Positions 13,193-23,865 of a DNA stretch of 64,000 nucleotides are shown here, piece by piece. Both the position numbers and the translations under genes were made by a program. Every line of letters begins with the position of its first letter. The first letter of the stretch is position 1. The notes under the pieces are model-generated. The model saw nothing but the letters and a program-made list of their open reading frames with translations. It did no database searches and was not told the DNA's origin. This DNA is from Xanthobacteraceae bacterium (lineage in GTDB: Bacteria > Pseudomonadota > Alphaproteobacteria > Rhizobiales > Xanthobacteraceae): NCBI GenBank assembly GCA_023954195.1, contig JAMLIK010000002.1, positions 744,001 through 808,000 of the forward strand, read 5' to 3'.

Positions 13193-14026
13193 ATGGCACT
13201 GAAAAAATTCAATCCGACCACGCCCGGCCAGCGCCAGTTGGTGATGGTCGATCGTTCGACGCTCTACAAGGGCAAGCCGGTCAAGGCGCTGACCGAGGGC
13301 AAGACCTCGGCCGGCGGCCGCAACAACACCGGCCGCATCACCGTGCGGTTCCGTGGCGGCGGTCACAAGCAGACCTATCGCCTGGTCGATTTCAAGCGCA
13401 CCAAGGTCGATGTCGCCGCGACCGTCGAGCGCCTGGAGTACGATCCGAACCGCACCGCGTTCATCGCGCTGATCAAGTACGCCGACGGCGAACAGGCTTA
13501 TATCCTGGCGCCGCAGCGCCTCGCGGTGGGCGACCAGGTGATCGCCGGCAATTACGTCGACGTGAAGCCGGGCAACGTCATGCCGCTCGGCAACATGCCG
13601 GTCGGCACCATCGTCCACAACATCGAGCTGAAGATCGGCAAGGGCGGGCAGATCGCGCGCTCCGCCGGCACCTACGCCCAGATCGTCGGCCGCGATCAGG
13701 ATTACGTCATCCTGCGCCTCAATTCGGGCGAGCAGCGCCTGGTGCACGGTCGCTGCCGCGGCTCGATCGGCGCGGTGTCGAACCCGGATCACATGAACAC
13801 CTCGATCGGCAAGGCCGGCCGCAAGCGTTGGATGGGCCGCCGCCCGCACAACCGCGGCGTCGTCATGAACCCGATCGATCACCCGCACGGCGGCGGTGAA
13901 GGCCGCACCTCCGGCGGCCGTCATCCGGTGACGCCGTGGGGCAAGCCGACCAAGGGCAAGAAGACGCGGTCGAACAAGTCGACCACCAAGTTCATTCTCA
14001 TCAGCCGCCACAAGCGGAAGAAGTAA
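13193..14026 (+). CDS. rplB: 50S ribosomal protein uL2
   Basis: 277 residues, the normal length. uL2 binds 23S rRNA near the peptidyl transferase centre and the subunit bridge. The conserved [17 protein letters not shown] stretch with its functional histidines is intact. rpsS starts 12 bases downstream. Confidence 0.98.
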   Translation: MALKKFNPTTPGQRQLVMVDRSTLYKGKPVKALTEGKTSAGGRNNTGRITVRFRGGGHKQTYRLVDFKRTKVDVAATVERLEYDPNRTAFIALIKYADGEQAYILAPQRLAVGDQVIAGNYVDVKPGNVMPLGNMPVGTIVHNIELKIGKGGQIARSAGTYAQIVGRDQDYVILRLNSGEQRLVHGRCRGSIGAVSNPDHMNTSIGKAGRKRWMGRRPHNRGVVMNPIDHPHGGGEGRTSGGRHPVTPWGKPTKGKKTRSNKSTTKFILISRHKRKK

Positions 14027-14038
14027 GGATCGCCGGAC

Positions 14039-14314
14039 ATGGTTCGTTCAGTCTGGAAAGGCCCGTTCGTCGAGGGCTCGCTGCTCAAGAAGGCGGATGC
14101 CGCGCGCGCCTCGGGGCGTCATGACGTCATCAAGATCTGGAGCCGCCGCTCGACCATCCTGCCGCAGTTCGTCGGCCTGACGTTCGGCGTCTACAACGGG
14201 CAGAAGTTCGTGCCGGTGTCGGTCAACGAGGAAATGGTCGGTCACAAGTTCGGCGAATTCTCGCCGACCCGCACCTTCCACGGCCACGCGGGCGACAAGA
14301 AAGCCAAGAAGTAG
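14039..14314 (+). CDS. rpsS: 30S ribosomal protein uS19
   Basis: 91 residues, starting [18 protein letters not shown]. uS19 lies in the 30S head near the A site with uS13. The [20 protein letters not shown] segment is conserved and the Lys-rich end is intact. It belongs to the S10 cluster, with rplV 11 bases downstream. Confidence 0.97.
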   Translation: MVRSVWKGPFVEGSLLKKADAARASGRHDVIKIWSRRSTILPQFVGLTFGVYNGQKFVPVSVNEEMVGHKFGEFSPTRTFHGHAGDKKAKK

Positions 14315-14325
14315 GACTTATATCC

Positions 14326-14712
14326 ATGAGCAAGCCCAAGCGCGAACGGAGCCTCCCGGACAACGAGGCCAAGGCGGTGGCCCGGATGCTTCGCGTCAGC
14401 CCGCAGAAGCTCAATTTGGTCGCCCAGATGATCCGCGGCCGCAAGGCGTCGGCCGCGCTCGCCGACCTGCAATTCTCGCGCAAGCGGATCGCGGTCGATG
14501 TCAAGAAGTGCCTGGAATCGGCGATCGCCAACGCCGAGAACAACCATGATCTCGAAGTCGACGACCTGATCGTCTCCGAGGCGCATGTCGGCAAGGGCAT
14601 CGTGATGAAGCGTTTCGCGCCGCGCGGCCGTGGCCGTTCGGGTCGGATTTTCAAACCGTTCGCGCAACTGACGATCGTGGTTCGTCAGGTTGAAGCGGAA
14701 CAAGCCGCTTAA
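14326..14712 (+). CDS. rplV: 50S ribosomal protein uL22
   Basis: 128 residues. uL22 lines the nascent peptide tunnel through its long beta hairpin (around [15 protein letters not shown]). The N-terminal [20 protein letters not shown] region is typical. It lies between rpsS and rpsC in one transcription unit. Confidence 0.97.
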   Translation: MSKPKRERSLPDNEAKAVARMLRVSPQKLNLVAQMIRGRKASAALADLQFSRKRIAVDVKKCLESAIANAENNHDLEVDDLIVSEAHVGKGIVMKRFAPRGRGRSGRIFKPFAQLTIVVRQVEAEQAA

Positions 14713-14730
14713 GACGCGCGGGAGAGAACG

Positions 14731-15429
14731 ATGGGTCAGAAGATCAATCCGATCGGGCTTCGCCTAGGCATCAACCGGACCTGGGATTCGCGCTGGTACG
14801 CCGGCAAGAACGATTACGGCCGGCTGTTGCACGAGGACGTCAAGATCCGCGAGTTGCTGCACAAGGAACTGAAGCAGGCGGCGGTCGCGCGCATCGTGAT
14901 CGAGCGCCCGCACAAGAAATGCCGCGTGACGATCCATTCGGCGCGTCCGGGCGTGGTGATCGGCAAGAAGGGCGCCGATATCGACAAGCTGCGCAAGAAG
15001 GTCGCCGACATCACGTCGTCCGACGTCGTCATCAACATCGTCGAAATCCGCAAGCCGGAACTCGACGCGACCTTGGTGGCGGAATCGATCGCCCAGCAGC
15101 TCGAACGCCGCGTCGCGTTTCGCCGCGCCATGAAGCGCGCGGTGCAGTCGGCGATGCGTCTCGGCGCCGAGGGTATCCGCATCAACTGCTCGGGCCGTCT
15201 CGGCGGCGCCGAAATCGCGCGGATGGAGTGGTATCGCGAAGGCCGCGTGCCGCTGCACACGCTGCGCGCCGATGTCGATTACGGCGTGGCGACGGCGTTC
15301 ACCACGTTCGGCACCTGCGGCGTCAAGGTCTGGATCTTCAAGGGTGAAATCCTTGAGCACGATCCGATGGCCCAGGACAAGCGGATGGCCGAGGGCGAGA
15401 GTTCGCGTCCGCGCCGCGACGCCGCCTGA
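14731..15429 (+). CDS. rpsC: 30S ribosomal protein uS3
   Basis: 232 residues. It carries an N-terminal KH domain ([14 protein letters not shown], about residues 70-84) and the C-terminal S3 domain ([15 protein letters not shown]). uS3 forms part of the mRNA entry channel. The closing Arg/Asp-rich tail is short. rplP follows after 30 bases. Confidence 0.98.
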   Translation: MGQKINPIGLRLGINRTWDSRWYAGKNDYGRLLHEDVKIRELLHKELKQAAVARIVIERPHKKCRVTIHSARPGVVIGKKGADIDKLRKKVADITSSDVVINIVEIRKPELDATLVAESIAQQLERRVAFRRAMKRAVQSAMRLGAEGIRINCSGRLGGAEIARMEWYREGRVPLHTLRADVDYGVATAFTTFGTCGVKVWIFKGEILEHDPMAQDKRMAEGESSRPRRDAA

Positions 15430-15459
15430 TTTGAATTGGAAGGTTTGAGGGCGTAAGCC

Positions 15460-15873
15460 ATGATGCAACCTAAGAAAACCAAGTTCCGCAAGGCGCATAA
15501 GGGCCGTATCCACGGCACCGCGTCCTCGGGCGCGACGCTGGCGTTCGGCCAGTTCGGCCTGAAGGCGATGGCGCCGGAGCGGATCACCGCGCGCCAGATC
15601 GAGGCCGCGCGCCGCGCGCTGACGCGCCACATGAAGCGCGCCGGCCGCGTCTGGATCCGGGTGTTCCCGGATCTGCCGGTGTCCTCGAAGCCGGCCGAAG
15701 TTCGCATGGGCTCCGGCAAGGGCTCGCCGGAATACTGGGTGGTGCGGGTCAAGCCGGGCCGCATCATGTTCGAGATCGACGGCGTCAACCAGCAGACCGC
15801 GCGCGAGGCGCTGACGCTGGCGGCCGCCAAGCTGCCGATCAAGACGCGCTTCGTCGCGCGCATCGCCGAGTGA
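15460..15873 (+). CDS. rplP: 50S ribosomal protein uL16
   Basis: 137 residues, [19 protein letters not shown] at the start. uL16 organises the A-site tRNA region of the 50S subunit. The conserved [19 protein letters not shown] segment is intact. Two adjacent ATG codons exist, and either could be used. Confidence 0.97.
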   Translation: MMQPKKTKFRKAHKGRIHGTASSGATLAFGQFGLKAMAPERITARQIEAARRALTRHMKRAGRVWIRVFPDLPVSSKPAEVRMGSGKGSPEYWVVRVKPGRIMFEIDGVNQQTAREALTLAAAKLPIKTRFVARIAE

Positions 15874-15880
15874 GGGTGTG

Positions 15881-16090
15881 ATGGCCGAATTGAAACTCGA
15901 TGACATCCGCGCGATGAGCGAAGACCAGATGAGCGACGCCATCGCCAATCTGAAGAAGGAACGCTTCAATCTGCGCTTCCAGCGCGCCACCGGGCAGCTC
16001 GAAAACACCTCGCGGCTGCGCGAGGCCCGCCGCGACATCGCTCGTATCAAGACCGTCGCCGCGCAGAAGCGCGCCGCCAAGACGAAGTAA
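15881..16090 (+). CDS. rpmC: 50S ribosomal protein uL29
   Basis: 69 residues from ATG 15881 (a GTG directly before it is in frame but less likely). Two-helix protein at the tunnel exit next to uL23. [19 protein letters not shown] is the family core. It is 7 bases from the rplP stop. Confidence 0.95.
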   Translation: MAELKLDDIRAMSEDQMSDAIANLKKERFNLRFQRATGQLENTSRLREARRDIARIKTVAAQKRAAKTK

Positions 16091-16101
16091 GGGGCTTACA
16101 G

Positions 16102-16350
16102 ATGCCGAAACGTACCTTGCAGGGCGTGGTCGTCAGCGACAAGCAGGAGAAGACCGTTGTGGTGCGGGTGGATCGCCGCTTCACGCATCCGATCTACAAG
16201 AAGACGATCCGCCGCTCGAAGAACTACCACGCGCACGACGAGAACAACGAGTTCAAGCCGGGCGACATGGTGTGGATCGAGGAAAGCAAGCCAATCTCCA
16301 AGCTCAAGCGCTGGACCGTGATCCGGGGCGAGCAGAAGAAAACCGCCTGA
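16102..16350 (+). CDS. rpsQ: 30S ribosomal protein uS17
   Basis: 82 residues, an OB-fold protein that binds 16S rRNA early in assembly. [21 protein letters not shown] and [13 protein letters not shown] are conserved. It ends the S10 cluster. A 98-base spacer without visible structure precedes rplN. Confidence 0.97.
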   Translation: MPKRTLQGVVVSDKQEKTVVVRVDRRFTHPIYKKTIRRSKNYHAHDENNEFKPGDMVWIEESKPISKLKRWTVIRGEQKKTA

Positions 16351-16448
16351 GGGCAACCGTTTCAGACGAGCCGCCCGGCCGCCCCAGATGACGGCGGGTC
16401 CGGCTCCCAAGCGCGACGAGCGCAGCAGAAAGAGGACGAGGTGCATCA

Positions 16449-16817
16449 ATGATTCAGATGCAGACCAACCTCGACGTGGCCGACAATTCAGGCGCACGCC
16501 GTGTCATGTGCATCAAGGTGCTGGGTGGATCCAAGCGCCGCTACGCCTCCGTGGGCGACATCATCGTGGTGTCGATCAAGGAAGCGATTCCGCGCGGCAA
16601 GGTGAAGAAGGGCGACGTCATGAAGGCGATCGTCGTCCGCGTCGCCAAGGACATCCGCCGCCCCGACGGGTCGGTGATCCGCTTCGACCGCAACGCGGCG
16701 GTGCTCATCAACAACCAGTCCGAGCCGATCGGCACCCGCATCTTCGGGCCGGTGCCGCGCGAGCTGCGCGCCAAGAACCACATGAAGATCATTTCGCTTG
16801 CGCCGGAGGTGTTGTGA
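16449..16817 (+). CDS. rplN: 50S ribosomal protein uL14
   Basis: 122 residues, exactly the family length. uL14 contacts 16S rRNA at a subunit bridge and binds the silencing factor RsfS in other bacteria. [18 protein letters not shown] is conserved. Its stop overlaps the rplX start as TGATG. Confidence 0.98.
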   Translation: MIQMQTNLDVADNSGARRVMCIKVLGGSKRRYASVGDIIVVSIKEAIPRGKVKKGDVMKAIVVRVAKDIRRPDGSVIRFDRNAAVLINNQSEPIGTRIFGPVPRELRAKNHMKIISLAPEVL

Positions 16818-17131
16818 TGGCCGCCAAGATTCGCAAGGGTGACAAGGTCATCGTGCTGAGCGGCCGCGACAAGGGCCGCACCGGCGAGGTGTTCGAGGTG
16901 CGTCCCTCGGAGAACCGCGCCCTGGTGCGCGGCGTCAACGTGGTGAAGCGTCACCAGAAGCAGACGCAGAGCCAGGAGGGCGGCATCATCTCCAAGGAGA
17001 GCCCGATCCACCTCTCCAACATCGCCATCGTTGGCCGCGACGGCAAGCCGACCCGCGTCGGATTCAAGATTCAGGCGGACGGCACCAAGGTGCGTGTCGC
17101 CAAGCGTTCGGGAGCAGAGATCGATGGCTGA
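16817..17131 (+). CDS. rplX: 50S ribosomal protein uL24
   Basis: 104 residues from ATG 16817, coupled to rplN by a 1-base overlap. The KOW motif ([20 protein letters not shown]) is at the N-terminus. uL24 starts 50S assembly. Its last codons overlap the rplE start by 8 bases. Confidence 0.97.
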   Translation: MAAKIRKGDKVIVLSGRDKGRTGEVFEVRPSENRALVRGVNVVKRHQKQTQSQEGGIISKESPIHLSNIAIVGRDGKPTRVGFKIQADGTKVRVAKRSGAEIDG

Positions 17132-17681
17132 GACCGCTTACGTTCCGCGGCTTCGCGCGGAATACGACAAGAGCATTCGGGCCAAGCTGATCGAGCAGTT
17201 CGGCTACGCCAACGTCATGCAGGTGCCGCGGCTGGACAAGGTCGTGCTCAACATGGGCGTCGGCGAGGCGGTCAACGACCGCAAGAAGGCCGAGACCGCC
17301 GCCGGCGACCTGTCGCTGATCGCCGGCCAGAAGGCCGTCGTGACCTATTCGCGGGTCGCGATCGCGACCTTCAAGCTGCGTGAGAACCAGCCGATCGGCT
17401 GCAAGGTGACGCTGCGCAAGGCGCGCGCCTATGACTTCATCGACCGCTTAATCAACGTCGCGCTGCCGCGCGTGCGCGACTTCCGCGGCCTCAATCCGAA
17501 AAGCTTCGACGGCCGCGGCAACTATTCGCTCGGCATCAAGGAGCACATCGTTTTCCCCGAGATCGATTTCGACAAGGCCGGGGAGCCGATGGGCATGGAC
17601 ATCACGGTTTGCACCACGGCGCGGACCGACGACGAGGCGCGCGCCTTGTTGACCGCTTTCAATTTCCCGTTCCGGCAGTGA
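17124..17681 (+). CDS. rplE: 50S ribosomal protein uL5
   Basis: 185 residues from ATG 17124 ([19 protein letters not shown]). The open frame runs further upstream inside rplX, but homologues start here. uL5 binds 5S rRNA in the central protuberance. The [18 protein letters not shown] segment is typical. Confidence 0.97.
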   Translation: MAETAYVPRLRAEYDKSIRAKLIEQFGYANVMQVPRLDKVVLNMGVGEAVNDRKKAETAAGDLSLIAGQKAVVTYSRVAIATFKLRENQPIGCKVTLRKARAYDFIDRLINVALPRVRDFRGLNPKSFDGRGNYSLGIKEHIVFPEIDFDKAGEPMGMDITVCTTARTDDEARALLTAFNFPFRQ

Positions 17682-17723
17682 GACGCTGAAGGCCTCTCAA
17701 ACGCGGAAACCCAGGAGCCACGC

Positions 17724-18029
17724 ATGGCGAAGAAAAGCTCGATCGAGAAGAACAACCGTCGGAAGAAGATGTCCAAGAACGCCGCGCCGAAGCGCGCGCG
17801 TCTGAAGGCCATCATCGCCGACAAGTCGAAGCCGATGGAGGAGCGGTTCGCCGCCACCCTCAAGCTCGCCGAGATGCCGCGCAACTCGTCGACCACGCGC
17901 ATCCGCAATCGCTGCGAACTGACCGGCCGCTCGCGCTCGGTGTACCGGCTCAACAAGCTAAGCCGCATCGCGCTGCGTGAACTGGGCTCCAAGGGCCTGG
18001 TTCCGGGTCTTGTCAAGTCGAGCTGGTAA
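17724..18029 (+). CDS. rpsN: 30S ribosomal protein uS14, long zinc-free form
   Basis: 101 residues. It is the long form without the CXXC zinc motifs, since only one Cys ([11 protein letters not shown]) is present. uS14 helps assemble the 30S head. A Shine-Dalgarno (CAGGAG) precedes the ATG. Confidence 0.97.
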   Translation: MAKKSSIEKNNRRKKMSKNAAPKRARLKAIIADKSKPMEERFAATLKLAEMPRNSSTTRIRNRCELTGRSRSVYRLNKLSRIALRELGSKGLVPGLVKSSW

Positions 18030-18041
18030 GGAGGCGCGAGC

Positions 18042-18440
18042 ATGTCCACGCACGATCCGATCAGCGATCTCATCACCCGCATCCGCAACGCGCAGATGCG
18101 CGCCAAGTCGAAGGTGTCGACGCCGGGCTCGAAGATGCGCGCCAGCGTCCTCGACGTGCTGAAGGCCGAGGGCTACATCCGCGGCTACGCCAGCGTCGAG
18201 CACGTCTCCGGCCGCAGTGAGCTGGAGATCGAGCTGAAATATTTCGACGGCGAGCCGGTGATCCGCGAGATCGAGCGGGTGTCGAAGCCGGGCCGCCGGG
18301 TCTATGCGTCGGTGAAGAACCTGCCGCGCGTCAACAACGGCCTCGGCATCTCGGTGCTGTCGACGCCGAAGGGAATCATGGCCGACCACGAGGCGCGTGA
18401 AGCGAACGTGGGCGGCGAGGTTCTCTTTACGGTGTTCTGA
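18042..18440 (+). CDS. rpsH: 30S ribosomal protein uS8
   Basis: 132 residues; the start [18 protein letters not shown] and the C-terminal [18 protein letters not shown] are conserved. uS8 is a primary 16S rRNA binder, and in E. coli it represses the spc operon. A Shine-Dalgarno (AAGGAGG) precedes it. Confidence 0.97.
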   Translation: MSTHDPISDLITRIRNAQMRAKSKVSTPGSKMRASVLDVLKAEGYIRGYASVEHVSGRSELEIELKYFDGEPVIREIERVSKPGRRVYASVKNLPRVNNGLGISVLSTPKGIMADHEAREANVGGEVLFTVF

Positions 18441-18454
18441 GGAAGGATTCAGAC

Positions 18455-18988
18455 ATGTCACGAGTTGGCAAGAAGCCCGTCGTGGTGCCGTCCGGCGTGA
18501 CGGCGGCCGTCGAGGGCCAGACCGTCAAGATGAAGGGGCCGAAGGGCCAGCTTCAGTTCGTCGTGCACGACGACGTCGAGGTCAAGTTCGAGGATGGCGC
18601 GGTCAAGGTCGCGCCGCGTTTCGAGACCAAGCGGGCGCGCTCGCTGTACGGCACCGCGCGCGCACAGGTGGCGAACCTGGTCGAGGGCGTCACCAAGGGT
18701 TTCGAGAAGAAGCTGGAAATCACCGGCGTCGGCTATCGCGCCGCGTTGCAGGGCAAGAACCTGCAACTCGCGCTCGGCTACAGCCACGACGTGGTGTATG
18801 CGATCCCGGAAGGCATCGCCATCACCGTGCCGAAGCCGACCGAGATCGTGATCGCCGGCAACGATTCGCAGCGCGTCGGCCAGGTCGCCGCCGAGATCCG
18901 CGGCTATCGTCCGCCGGAACCGTACAAGGGCAAGGGCGTGCGCTACGCCGATGAATTCATCTTCCGCAAGGAAGGCAAGAAGAAGTAA
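18455..18988 (+). CDS. rplF: 50S ribosomal protein uL6
   Basis: 177 residues with the two repeated L6 folds. [15 protein letters not shown] and the closing [16 protein letters not shown] are typical. uL6 sits near the factor-binding site. rplR starts 11 bases further. Confidence 0.98.
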   Translation: MSRVGKKPVVVPSGVTAAVEGQTVKMKGPKGQLQFVVHDDVEVKFEDGAVKVAPRFETKRARSLYGTARAQVANLVEGVTKGFEKKLEITGVGYRAALQGKNLQLALGYSHDVVYAIPEGIAITVPKPTEIVIAGNDSQRVGQVAAEIRGYRPPEPYKGKGVRYADEFIFRKEGKKK

Positions 18989-18999
18989 CGGAGCCGGTC

Positions 19000-19362
19000 A
19001 TGTCGAAGATGAAAGTTACGAATGCCCGGCGCCAGCAGCGCGTGAGGCTTTCGCTGCGCCGCGCCGCCAACGGCCGCCCGCGGCTGTCGGTGTTCCGTTC
19101 GTCGAAGCACATCTACGCCCAGGTCATCGACGACCAGAAGGGCGAGACCTTGGCGTCGGCGTCCTCGCTGGAGAAGGCGATGCGCGAGGGCGGCAAGAGC
19201 GGCGCCAACGTCGACGCGGCGGCGGCGGTCGGCAAGCTCTTGGCCGAGCGCGCGGTGAAGAACGGCGTCAAGGAAGTGGTGTTCGATCGCGGCAGCTATC
19301 TCTATCACGGCCGCGTCAAGGCGCTGGCGGACGCGGCGCGCGAGAGCGGCCTGAGCTTCTGA
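19000..19362 (+). CDS. rplR: 50S ribosomal protein uL18
   Basis: 120 residues; binds 5S rRNA with uL5. [20 protein letters not shown] and the [21 protein letters not shown] core are seen. A 59-base spacer leads to rpsE. Confidence 0.97.
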   Translation: MSKMKVTNARRQQRVRLSLRRAANGRPRLSVFRSSKHIYAQVIDDQKGETLASASSLEKAMREGGKSGANVDAAAAVGKLLAERAVKNGVKEVVFDRGSYLYHGRVKALADAARESGLSF

Positions 19363-19421
19363 GATTTATTTGAACGGACAGATGGATTGGGGTTGCTACC
19401 CCGCAAGGATTGGAAAACACC

Positions 19422-19997
19422 ATGGCAGGTGAACGCGAACGCGGCGGACGCGAACGGAGCAGGGATCGCGAGGAGCGCGACAGCGAGTTCGTCGACAAGC
19501 TCGTCCACATCAACCGTGTGGCCAAGGTCGTCAAGGGCGGCAAGCGCTTCGGCTTCGCGGCGCTGGTCGTGATAGGCGATCAGAAGGGCCGGGTCGGGTT
19601 CGGCCACGGCAAGGCGCGCGAGGTGCCGGAGGCGATTCGCAAGGCCACCGAATCGGCCAAGCGCAACCTCACCCGCGTCGCGCTGCGCGAGGGCCGCACG
19701 CTGCATCATGACATCGCCGGCCGCCATGGCGCCGGTCGCGTCTATCTGCGCGCGGCGCCCGCCGGCACCGGCATCATCGCCGGCGGCCCGATGCGCGCGG
19801 TGTTCGAGACGCTCGGCATTCAGGACGTGGTGGCGAAGTCGATCGGCTCGTCCAACCCCTACAACATGGTTCGCGCCACCTTCAACGCGCTGAAGCATCA
19901 GGACTCGCCGCGCTCGGTCGCCGCCCGCCGCAACATCAAGGTCTCGACCTTGCAGGCGCGCCGCGTCGGCGGCGACGCCGAAGTCGTGGCCGAGTGA
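19422..19997 (+). CDS. rpsE: 30S ribosomal protein uS5
   Basis: 191 residues from ATG 19422. A TTG at 19410 in the same frame is less likely. The N-terminal 24 residues are rich in Arg/Glu, a common alphaproteobacterial extension. The S5 double-stranded RNA-binding fold ([18 protein letters not shown]) and the C-terminal domain ([17 protein letters not shown]) follow. uS5 shapes decoding accuracy and the mRNA entry channel. Confidence 0.97.
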   Translation: MAGERERGGRERSRDREERDSEFVDKLVHINRVAKVVKGGKRFGFAALVVIGDQKGRVGFGHGKAREVPEAIRKATESAKRNLTRVALREGRTLHHDIAGRHGAGRVYLRAAPAGTGIIAGGPMRAVFETLGIQDVVAKSIGSSNPYNMVRATFNALKHQDSPRSVAARRNIKVSTLQARRVGGDAEVVAE

Positions 19998-20026
19998 ATA
20001 GCCGCGTGAACCTTGGAGCAATGACG

Positions 20027-20215
20027 ATGGCCACAAAGACGATCAAGGTCATGCAGACCGCCAGCGCGATCCGCCGCCAGCAGGTGCAGCGGCAGACGCT
20101 GATCGGCCTCAAGCTGAACAAGATCGGCCGCGTCGCCGAGCTTCAGGATACCCCTGAGGTTCGCGGCATGATCGATCGGGTGCGCCACCTCGTGCGCGTG
20201 GTGGACGACAAGTAG
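20027..20215 (+). CDS. rpmD: 50S ribosomal protein uL30
   Basis: 62 residues. ATG 20027 is chosen over ATG 20021 because the GGAG at 20015-20018 is then 8 bases away and the protein begins [13 protein letters not shown]. The core [20 protein letters not shown] is typical of uL30. Confidence 0.95.
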   Translation: MATKTIKVMQTASAIRRQQVQRQTLIGLKLNKIGRVAELQDTPEVRGMIDRVRHLVRVVDDK

Positions 20216-20222
20216 GAATTCG

Positions 20223-20304
20223 CCGTCATGCCGGCCTTGCGCCGGGCAGCCGCGTCTTGTCGATGCAGTCAACCTTGACTGAGACACGCGGAAGGCCATG
20301 ACGG
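20223..20304. repeat. inverted repeat between rpmD and rplO
   Basis: CCGTCATGccgGCCTT (20223-20238) mirrors AAGGCCATGACGG (20292-20304), with inner arms ccgcgtct and agacacgcgg. It resembles dispersed CGTCATG-type palindromes common in this bacterial group. Its position splits the spc cluster. Confidence 0.6.
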
Positions 20305-20323
20305 AAACGATGAGGACAGGACG

Positions 20324-20809
20324 ATGAAACTCACCGATATCGCCGACAACGCCGGTTCGCGCAAGAAGCGGATGCGGGTCGGCCGTGGCATCGGCTCCGG
20401 CAAGGGCAAGACCTCCGGCCGTGGCGGCAAGGGCCAGACCGCGCGCTCCGGCGTGCGCATCAAGGGCTTCGAGGGCGGCCAGATGCCGTTGCATCGGCGG
20501 CTGCCGAAGCGCGGCTTCAACAACATCTTCGCCCTCGACTTCGCAGAAGTGAACCTCGACCGCCTGCAAGCCGCGATCGACGCCGGCAAGCTCGACGCCG
20601 CCAGCGCGATCAACGCCGAAACGCTGGTCAAGGCGCGCGTGCTGCGACGGGCCAAGGACGGCGTGCGGCTGCTCGGGCGCGGCGAGATCAAGGCCAAGCT
20701 GACCGTCGAGGTTCACGGCGCCTCGAAGTCGGCGATCGAGGCCATCGAGAAGGCGGGCGGATCGGTCAAGATCCTGGCGCCGAAAAAGGACGAAGGCGAA
20801 GCGGCATAA
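20324..20809 (+). CDS. rplO: 50S ribosomal protein uL15
   Basis: 161 residues. The glycine/arginine-rich N-terminal arm ([20 protein letters not shown]) threads into 23S rRNA, and the C-terminal globular part is complete. Shine-Dalgarno GAGGACAGG precedes the ATG. Confidence 0.97.
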   Translation: MKLTDIADNAGSRKKRMRVGRGIGSGKGKTSGRGGKGQTARSGVRIKGFEGGQMPLHRRLPKRGFNNIFALDFAEVNLDRLQAAIDAGKLDAASAINAETLVKARVLRRAKDGVRLLGRGEIKAKLTVEVHGASKSAIEAIEKAGGSVKILAPKKDEGEAA

Positions 20810-20880
20810 CATTCGCGTCATCGTCCGCCGCGGACGAGCGATGCAAGATGCCGCTGTGATAGACATCCGGCGTCTGCTGA

Positions 20881-20902
20881 ATGCCCCGCCACGGCGGGGC
20901 AT
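20881..20902. repeat. perfect palindrome between rplO and secY
   Basis: ATGCCCCGCC, then AC, then GGCGGGGCAT: a 10-bp stem with a minimal loop, followed by gacgg. It has the sequence of a widely dispersed GTCATGCCCCGCC repeat. No T-run follows, so it is a repeat or RNA-stability element rather than a terminator. Confidence 0.6.
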
Positions 20903-20934
20903 GACGGTGTAAGGGGCGCGGGAGAAAGCTGGTC

Positions 20935-22266
20935 ATGGTCTCTGCTGCTGAACAACTCGCCTCGAATCTCAACTTCTCCGCGCTGGCCAAGGCGGACGAG
21001 CTGAAGAAGCGGATCTGGTTCACGCTGGGCGCGCTCCTGGTGTACCGGCTCGGCACCTATGTCCCGCTGCCCGGCATCGACCCCGGCGTCTGGAGCCAGA
21101 TCTTCCGCACCCAGGCGGGCGGCATCCTCGGCATGTTCAACATGTTCTCGGGGGGCGGCATCGATCGCATGGCGATCTTCGCGCTCAACATCATGCCGTA
21201 CATCTCGGCCTCGATCATCCTTCAGCTCCTGACCTCGGTGGTGCCGTCGCTGGAAGCCCTGAAGAAGGAAGGCGAGGCGGGGCGCAAGGTCATCAACCAG
21301 TACACCCGCTATCTCACCGTGGTGCTCGCGGTGTTGCAGGCTTACGGCATCGCCGTCGGCCTTCAGGGCGCCGGCAACGTGGTCAGCCAGCCCGGCCCGT
21401 TCTTCCTGATTTCGACCGCGCTGACGCTCACCGGCGGCACCATGTTCCTGATGTGGCTGGGCGAGCAGATCACCGCGCGCGGCATCGGCAACGGCATTTC
21501 GCTGATTATCATGGCCGGCATCGTCGCCGAGCTGCCGTCGGCCCTGGCCTCGACCCTCGAACTCGGCCGGCAGGGGGCGCTGTCGACGGCGGTGATTCTC
21601 GCCGTTCTGGTGATGGCGGTGGTGGTCATCGCCGTCATCGTGTTCGTCGAGCGCGCCCAGCGCCGGCTGCTGATCCAGTACCCGAAGCGTCAGGTCGGCA
21701 ACAAGATGTTCGAGGGGCAATCCTCGCATCTGCCGCTGAAGCTCAACACCTCGGGCGTGATCCCGCCGATCTTCGCCTCGTCGCTGCTGCTGCTGCCGAC
21801 CACGGTCGCCAACTTCAACGCCGGCTCCGGCCCGGAGTGGCTGCAATGGCTGAACACCAATCTGGGGCATGGCCGGCCGCTCTATCTGGTGCTTTATCTG
21901 GCGCTGATCGTGTTCTTCACGTTCTTCTATACCGCCGTGGTGTTCAACCCGACCGAGACCGCCGACAACCTGAAGAAGCACGGCGGCTTCATTCCGGGCA
22001 TCCGCCCCGGCGAGCGCACCGCCGAATATATCGACTACGTATTGTCGCGCATCACCGTGGTCGGCGCGATCTATCTGGCGGTGGTCTGTCTGGTGCCGGA
22101 GATTCTCATTTCGTATGCCTCGGTTCCGTTCTACTTTGGCGGAACATCGTTGCTGATCGTGGTCAGCGTGACGATGGATACGGTGGCGCAGGTTCAGGGC
22201 TACCTGCTGGCGCACCAGTATGAGGGCTTGATACGCAAGTCGAAATTGAGGGGCCGACGCAAATGA
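20935..22266 (+). CDS. secY: preprotein translocase subunit SecY
   Basis: 443 residues with ten membrane helices. SecY is the channel of the general secretion pathway. The first helix ([24 protein letters not shown]), the plug region ([14 protein letters not shown]) and the cytoplasmic loop [20 protein letters not shown] are seen. Its stop overlaps the adk start as ATGA, coupling the two. Confidence 0.98.
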   Translation: MVSAAEQLASNLNFSALAKADELKKRIWFTLGALLVYRLGTYVPLPGIDPGVWSQIFRTQAGGILGMFNMFSGGGIDRMAIFALNIMPYISASIILQLLTSVVPSLEALKKEGEAGRKVINQYTRYLTVVLAVLQAYGIAVGLQGAGNVVSQPGPFFLISTALTLTGGTMFLMWLGEQITARGIGNGISLIIMAGIVAELPSALASTLELGRQGALSTAVILAVLVMAVVVIAVIVFVERAQRRLLIQYPKRQVGNKMFEGQSSHLPLKLNTSGVIPPIFASSLLLLPTTVANFNAGSGPEWLQWLNTNLGHGRPLYLVLYLALIVFFTFFYTAVVFNPTETADNLKKHGGFIPGIRPGERTAEYIDYVLSRITVVGAIYLAVVCLVPEILISYASVPFYFGGTSLLIVVSVTMDTVAQVQGYLLAHQYEGLIRKSKLRGRRK

Positions 22267-23213
22267 GATTGATTCTTCTCGGGCCGCCGGGGGCGGGCAA
22301 GGGAACGCAGGCGCAGCACATCGTTCAGCGGCACGGCATCGTTCAGCTTTCCACCGGCGACATGCTGCGCGCCGCGGTGAAGGCGGGAACGCCGGTCGGC
22401 CTCAAGGCCAAGGACATCATGGCCGCCGGCGGGCTGGTGCCCGACGAGATCGTGGTCGGCATCATCGCCGATCGCATCGAGGAGCCGGATGCGAGGAACG
22501 GCTTCATCCTCGACGGCTTTCCGCGCACGGTGCCGCAGGCGGCGGCGCTCGACAAGCTCCTGAAGTCGAAGGGATTGACGCTCGACGCCGTGATCGAGCT
22601 GCGGGTCAACGAGGGCGCGCTTCTGCGCCGGGTCGAGACCCGAATCGCCGAGATGAAGGCGCGGGGCGAGGCGGTTCGCGCCGACGATACGCCGGAGGTG
22701 CTGTCGCAGCGGCTCGCCAACTACCGCGCCCAGACCGAGCCTTTGATCGATTACTACGGCGAGAAGCGCAAGCTTGCGACCATCGACGGCATGAAGGCGA
22801 TCGAGGAGGTCACCGCCGACATCAAGCGGGTGCTGGACGCCCTCGGCGACTCCGCCGCCAAGATTCGCAGCCGGGCCGCGCGCAAGCCGGCCGCCAAAAA
22901 GACCAAGGCCAGCAAGGGAGCCAAGAAGGCCGTCAAGGCGGCGTCGGCCGGCCGGACTGGCAAAAAGGCCGGCAAGAAGGCCAAGGTCGCTAAAAAGACG
23001 GTGAAGAAGGCCGCCAAGAAAGCCGTCAAGAAAGTCGCGCCCAAGCGGGCGGGTGCCAAAAAGGCGAAGAAATCGGCCAAACCGGCCGCCAAAAAGGCCA
23101 AAACAGCCGTCCGCAAGGGAGCCAAGAAGGCTTCCAGGGCGAGTTCCCGGCCCGCGAAAAAGGTCACGAAAACGCGAGCCAAAACCGCCAGGCGGTTGAC
23201 GAAACGAGGATGA
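22263..23213 (+). CDS. adk: adenylate kinase with a histone-H1-like C-terminal tail
   Basis: 316 residues. Residues 1 to about 195 are a complete short-LID adenylate kinase: P-loop [10 protein letters not shown] (7-16), [10 protein letters not shown] (30-39), DGFPRT (84-89), and no zinc cysteines. It interconverts AMP, ADP and ATP. Residues 201-316 are unlike ordinary Adk: I count 38 Lys and 12 Arg and no Asp or Glu, in Ala/Lys repeats such as AAKKAVKK, similar to bacterial histone-H1-like proteins. The frame is continuous to a clean stop. The tail may bind nucleic acid or ribosomes; this is inference. It overlaps secY by 4 bases. Confidence 0.95.
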   Translation: MRLILLGPPGAGKGTQAQHIVQRHGIVQLSTGDMLRAAVKAGTPVGLKAKDIMAAGGLVPDEIVVGIIADRIEEPDARNGFILDGFPRTVPQAAALDKLLKSKGLTLDAVIELRVNEGALLRRVETRIAEMKARGEAVRADDTPEVLSQRLANYRAQTEPLIDYYGEKRKLATIDGMKAIEEVTADIKRVLDALGDSAAKIRSRAARKPAAKKTKASKGAKKAVKAASAGRTGKKAGKKAKVAKKTVKKAAKKAVKKVAPKRAGAKKAKKSAKPAAKKAKTAVRKGAKKASRASSRPAKKVTKTRAKTARRLTKRG

Positions 23214-23370
23214 ATCCTTTAATAAGCCCCGCATTCAGTCGGATTTTCCAGACGATGCCGGGCCTCAAGGTGATTGAAGGGCGGGCGTCGTATTCGCGTT
23301 TGCGACCGCCTGCCTAAACCAGTTGACAATAACCGGCCCGAAAGCAGGACCGGTGACAGGAGAGAAGTCT

Positions 23371-23739
23371 GTGGCCCGTATCGCAGGTGTGAATATCCCG
23401 ACCAACAAGCGCGTTCTGATCGCGCTGCAATACATTCACGGCATCGGCCAGAAGAACGCCGCCGAGATCCTCGAAAAGGTGAAGATTCCGGTGGAGCGCC
23501 GGGTCAACCAGCTCACCGACGCTGAAGTGCTGCAAATCCGCGAAGTGATCGACCGCGACTATCTGGTCGAGGGCGACCTTCGCCGCGAGACCGGCATCAA
23601 CATCAAGCGGCTGATGGATCTGGGCTGCTATCGCGGCCTGCGGCACCGTCGCGGCCTTCCGGTTCGCGGCCAGCGCACGCATACCAACGCGCGCACCCGC
23701 AAGGGCCCGGCCAAGGCGATCGCCGGCAAGAAGAAGTAA
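23371..23739 (+). CDS. rpsM: 30S ribosomal protein uS13
   Basis: 122 residues from GTG 23371 ([14 protein letters not shown]), with AGGAGAG about 8 bases upstream. uS13 contacts P-site tRNA and forms subunit bridges. [19 protein letters not shown] is the conserved basic tail. It is the first gene of the alpha cluster; the 157-base spacer after adk may hold a promoter, but none is convincing. Confidence 0.97.
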   Translation: MARIAGVNIPTNKRVLIALQYIHGIGQKNAAEILEKVKIPVERRVNQLTDAEVLQIREVIDRDYLVEGDLRRETGINIKRLMDLGCYRGLRHRRGLPVRGQRTHTNARTRKGPAKAIAGKKK

Positions 23740-23742
23740 GAA

Positions 23743-23809
23743 AGCGAATAGCGAATAGGGAGTAGCGAATAGAGTTCCTCTACTCGCTATTCGCTACTTA
23801 CTACTCGCT
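23743..23809. repeat. AGCGAATAG-type palindromic repeat, copy 2 (rpsM/rpsK)
   Basis: A left arm of about 32 bases (23743-23774, AGCGAATAGCGAATAGGGAG...) pairs imperfectly with the right arm 23778-23809 around a 3-base loop. This is the cleanest hairpin of the family. Confidence 0.8.
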
Positions 23810-23865
23810 CATCAGGTGGAGCCGCTGGCGTCACGGCGGCGTTGAGATCGTAAGAAGGAATTGCA

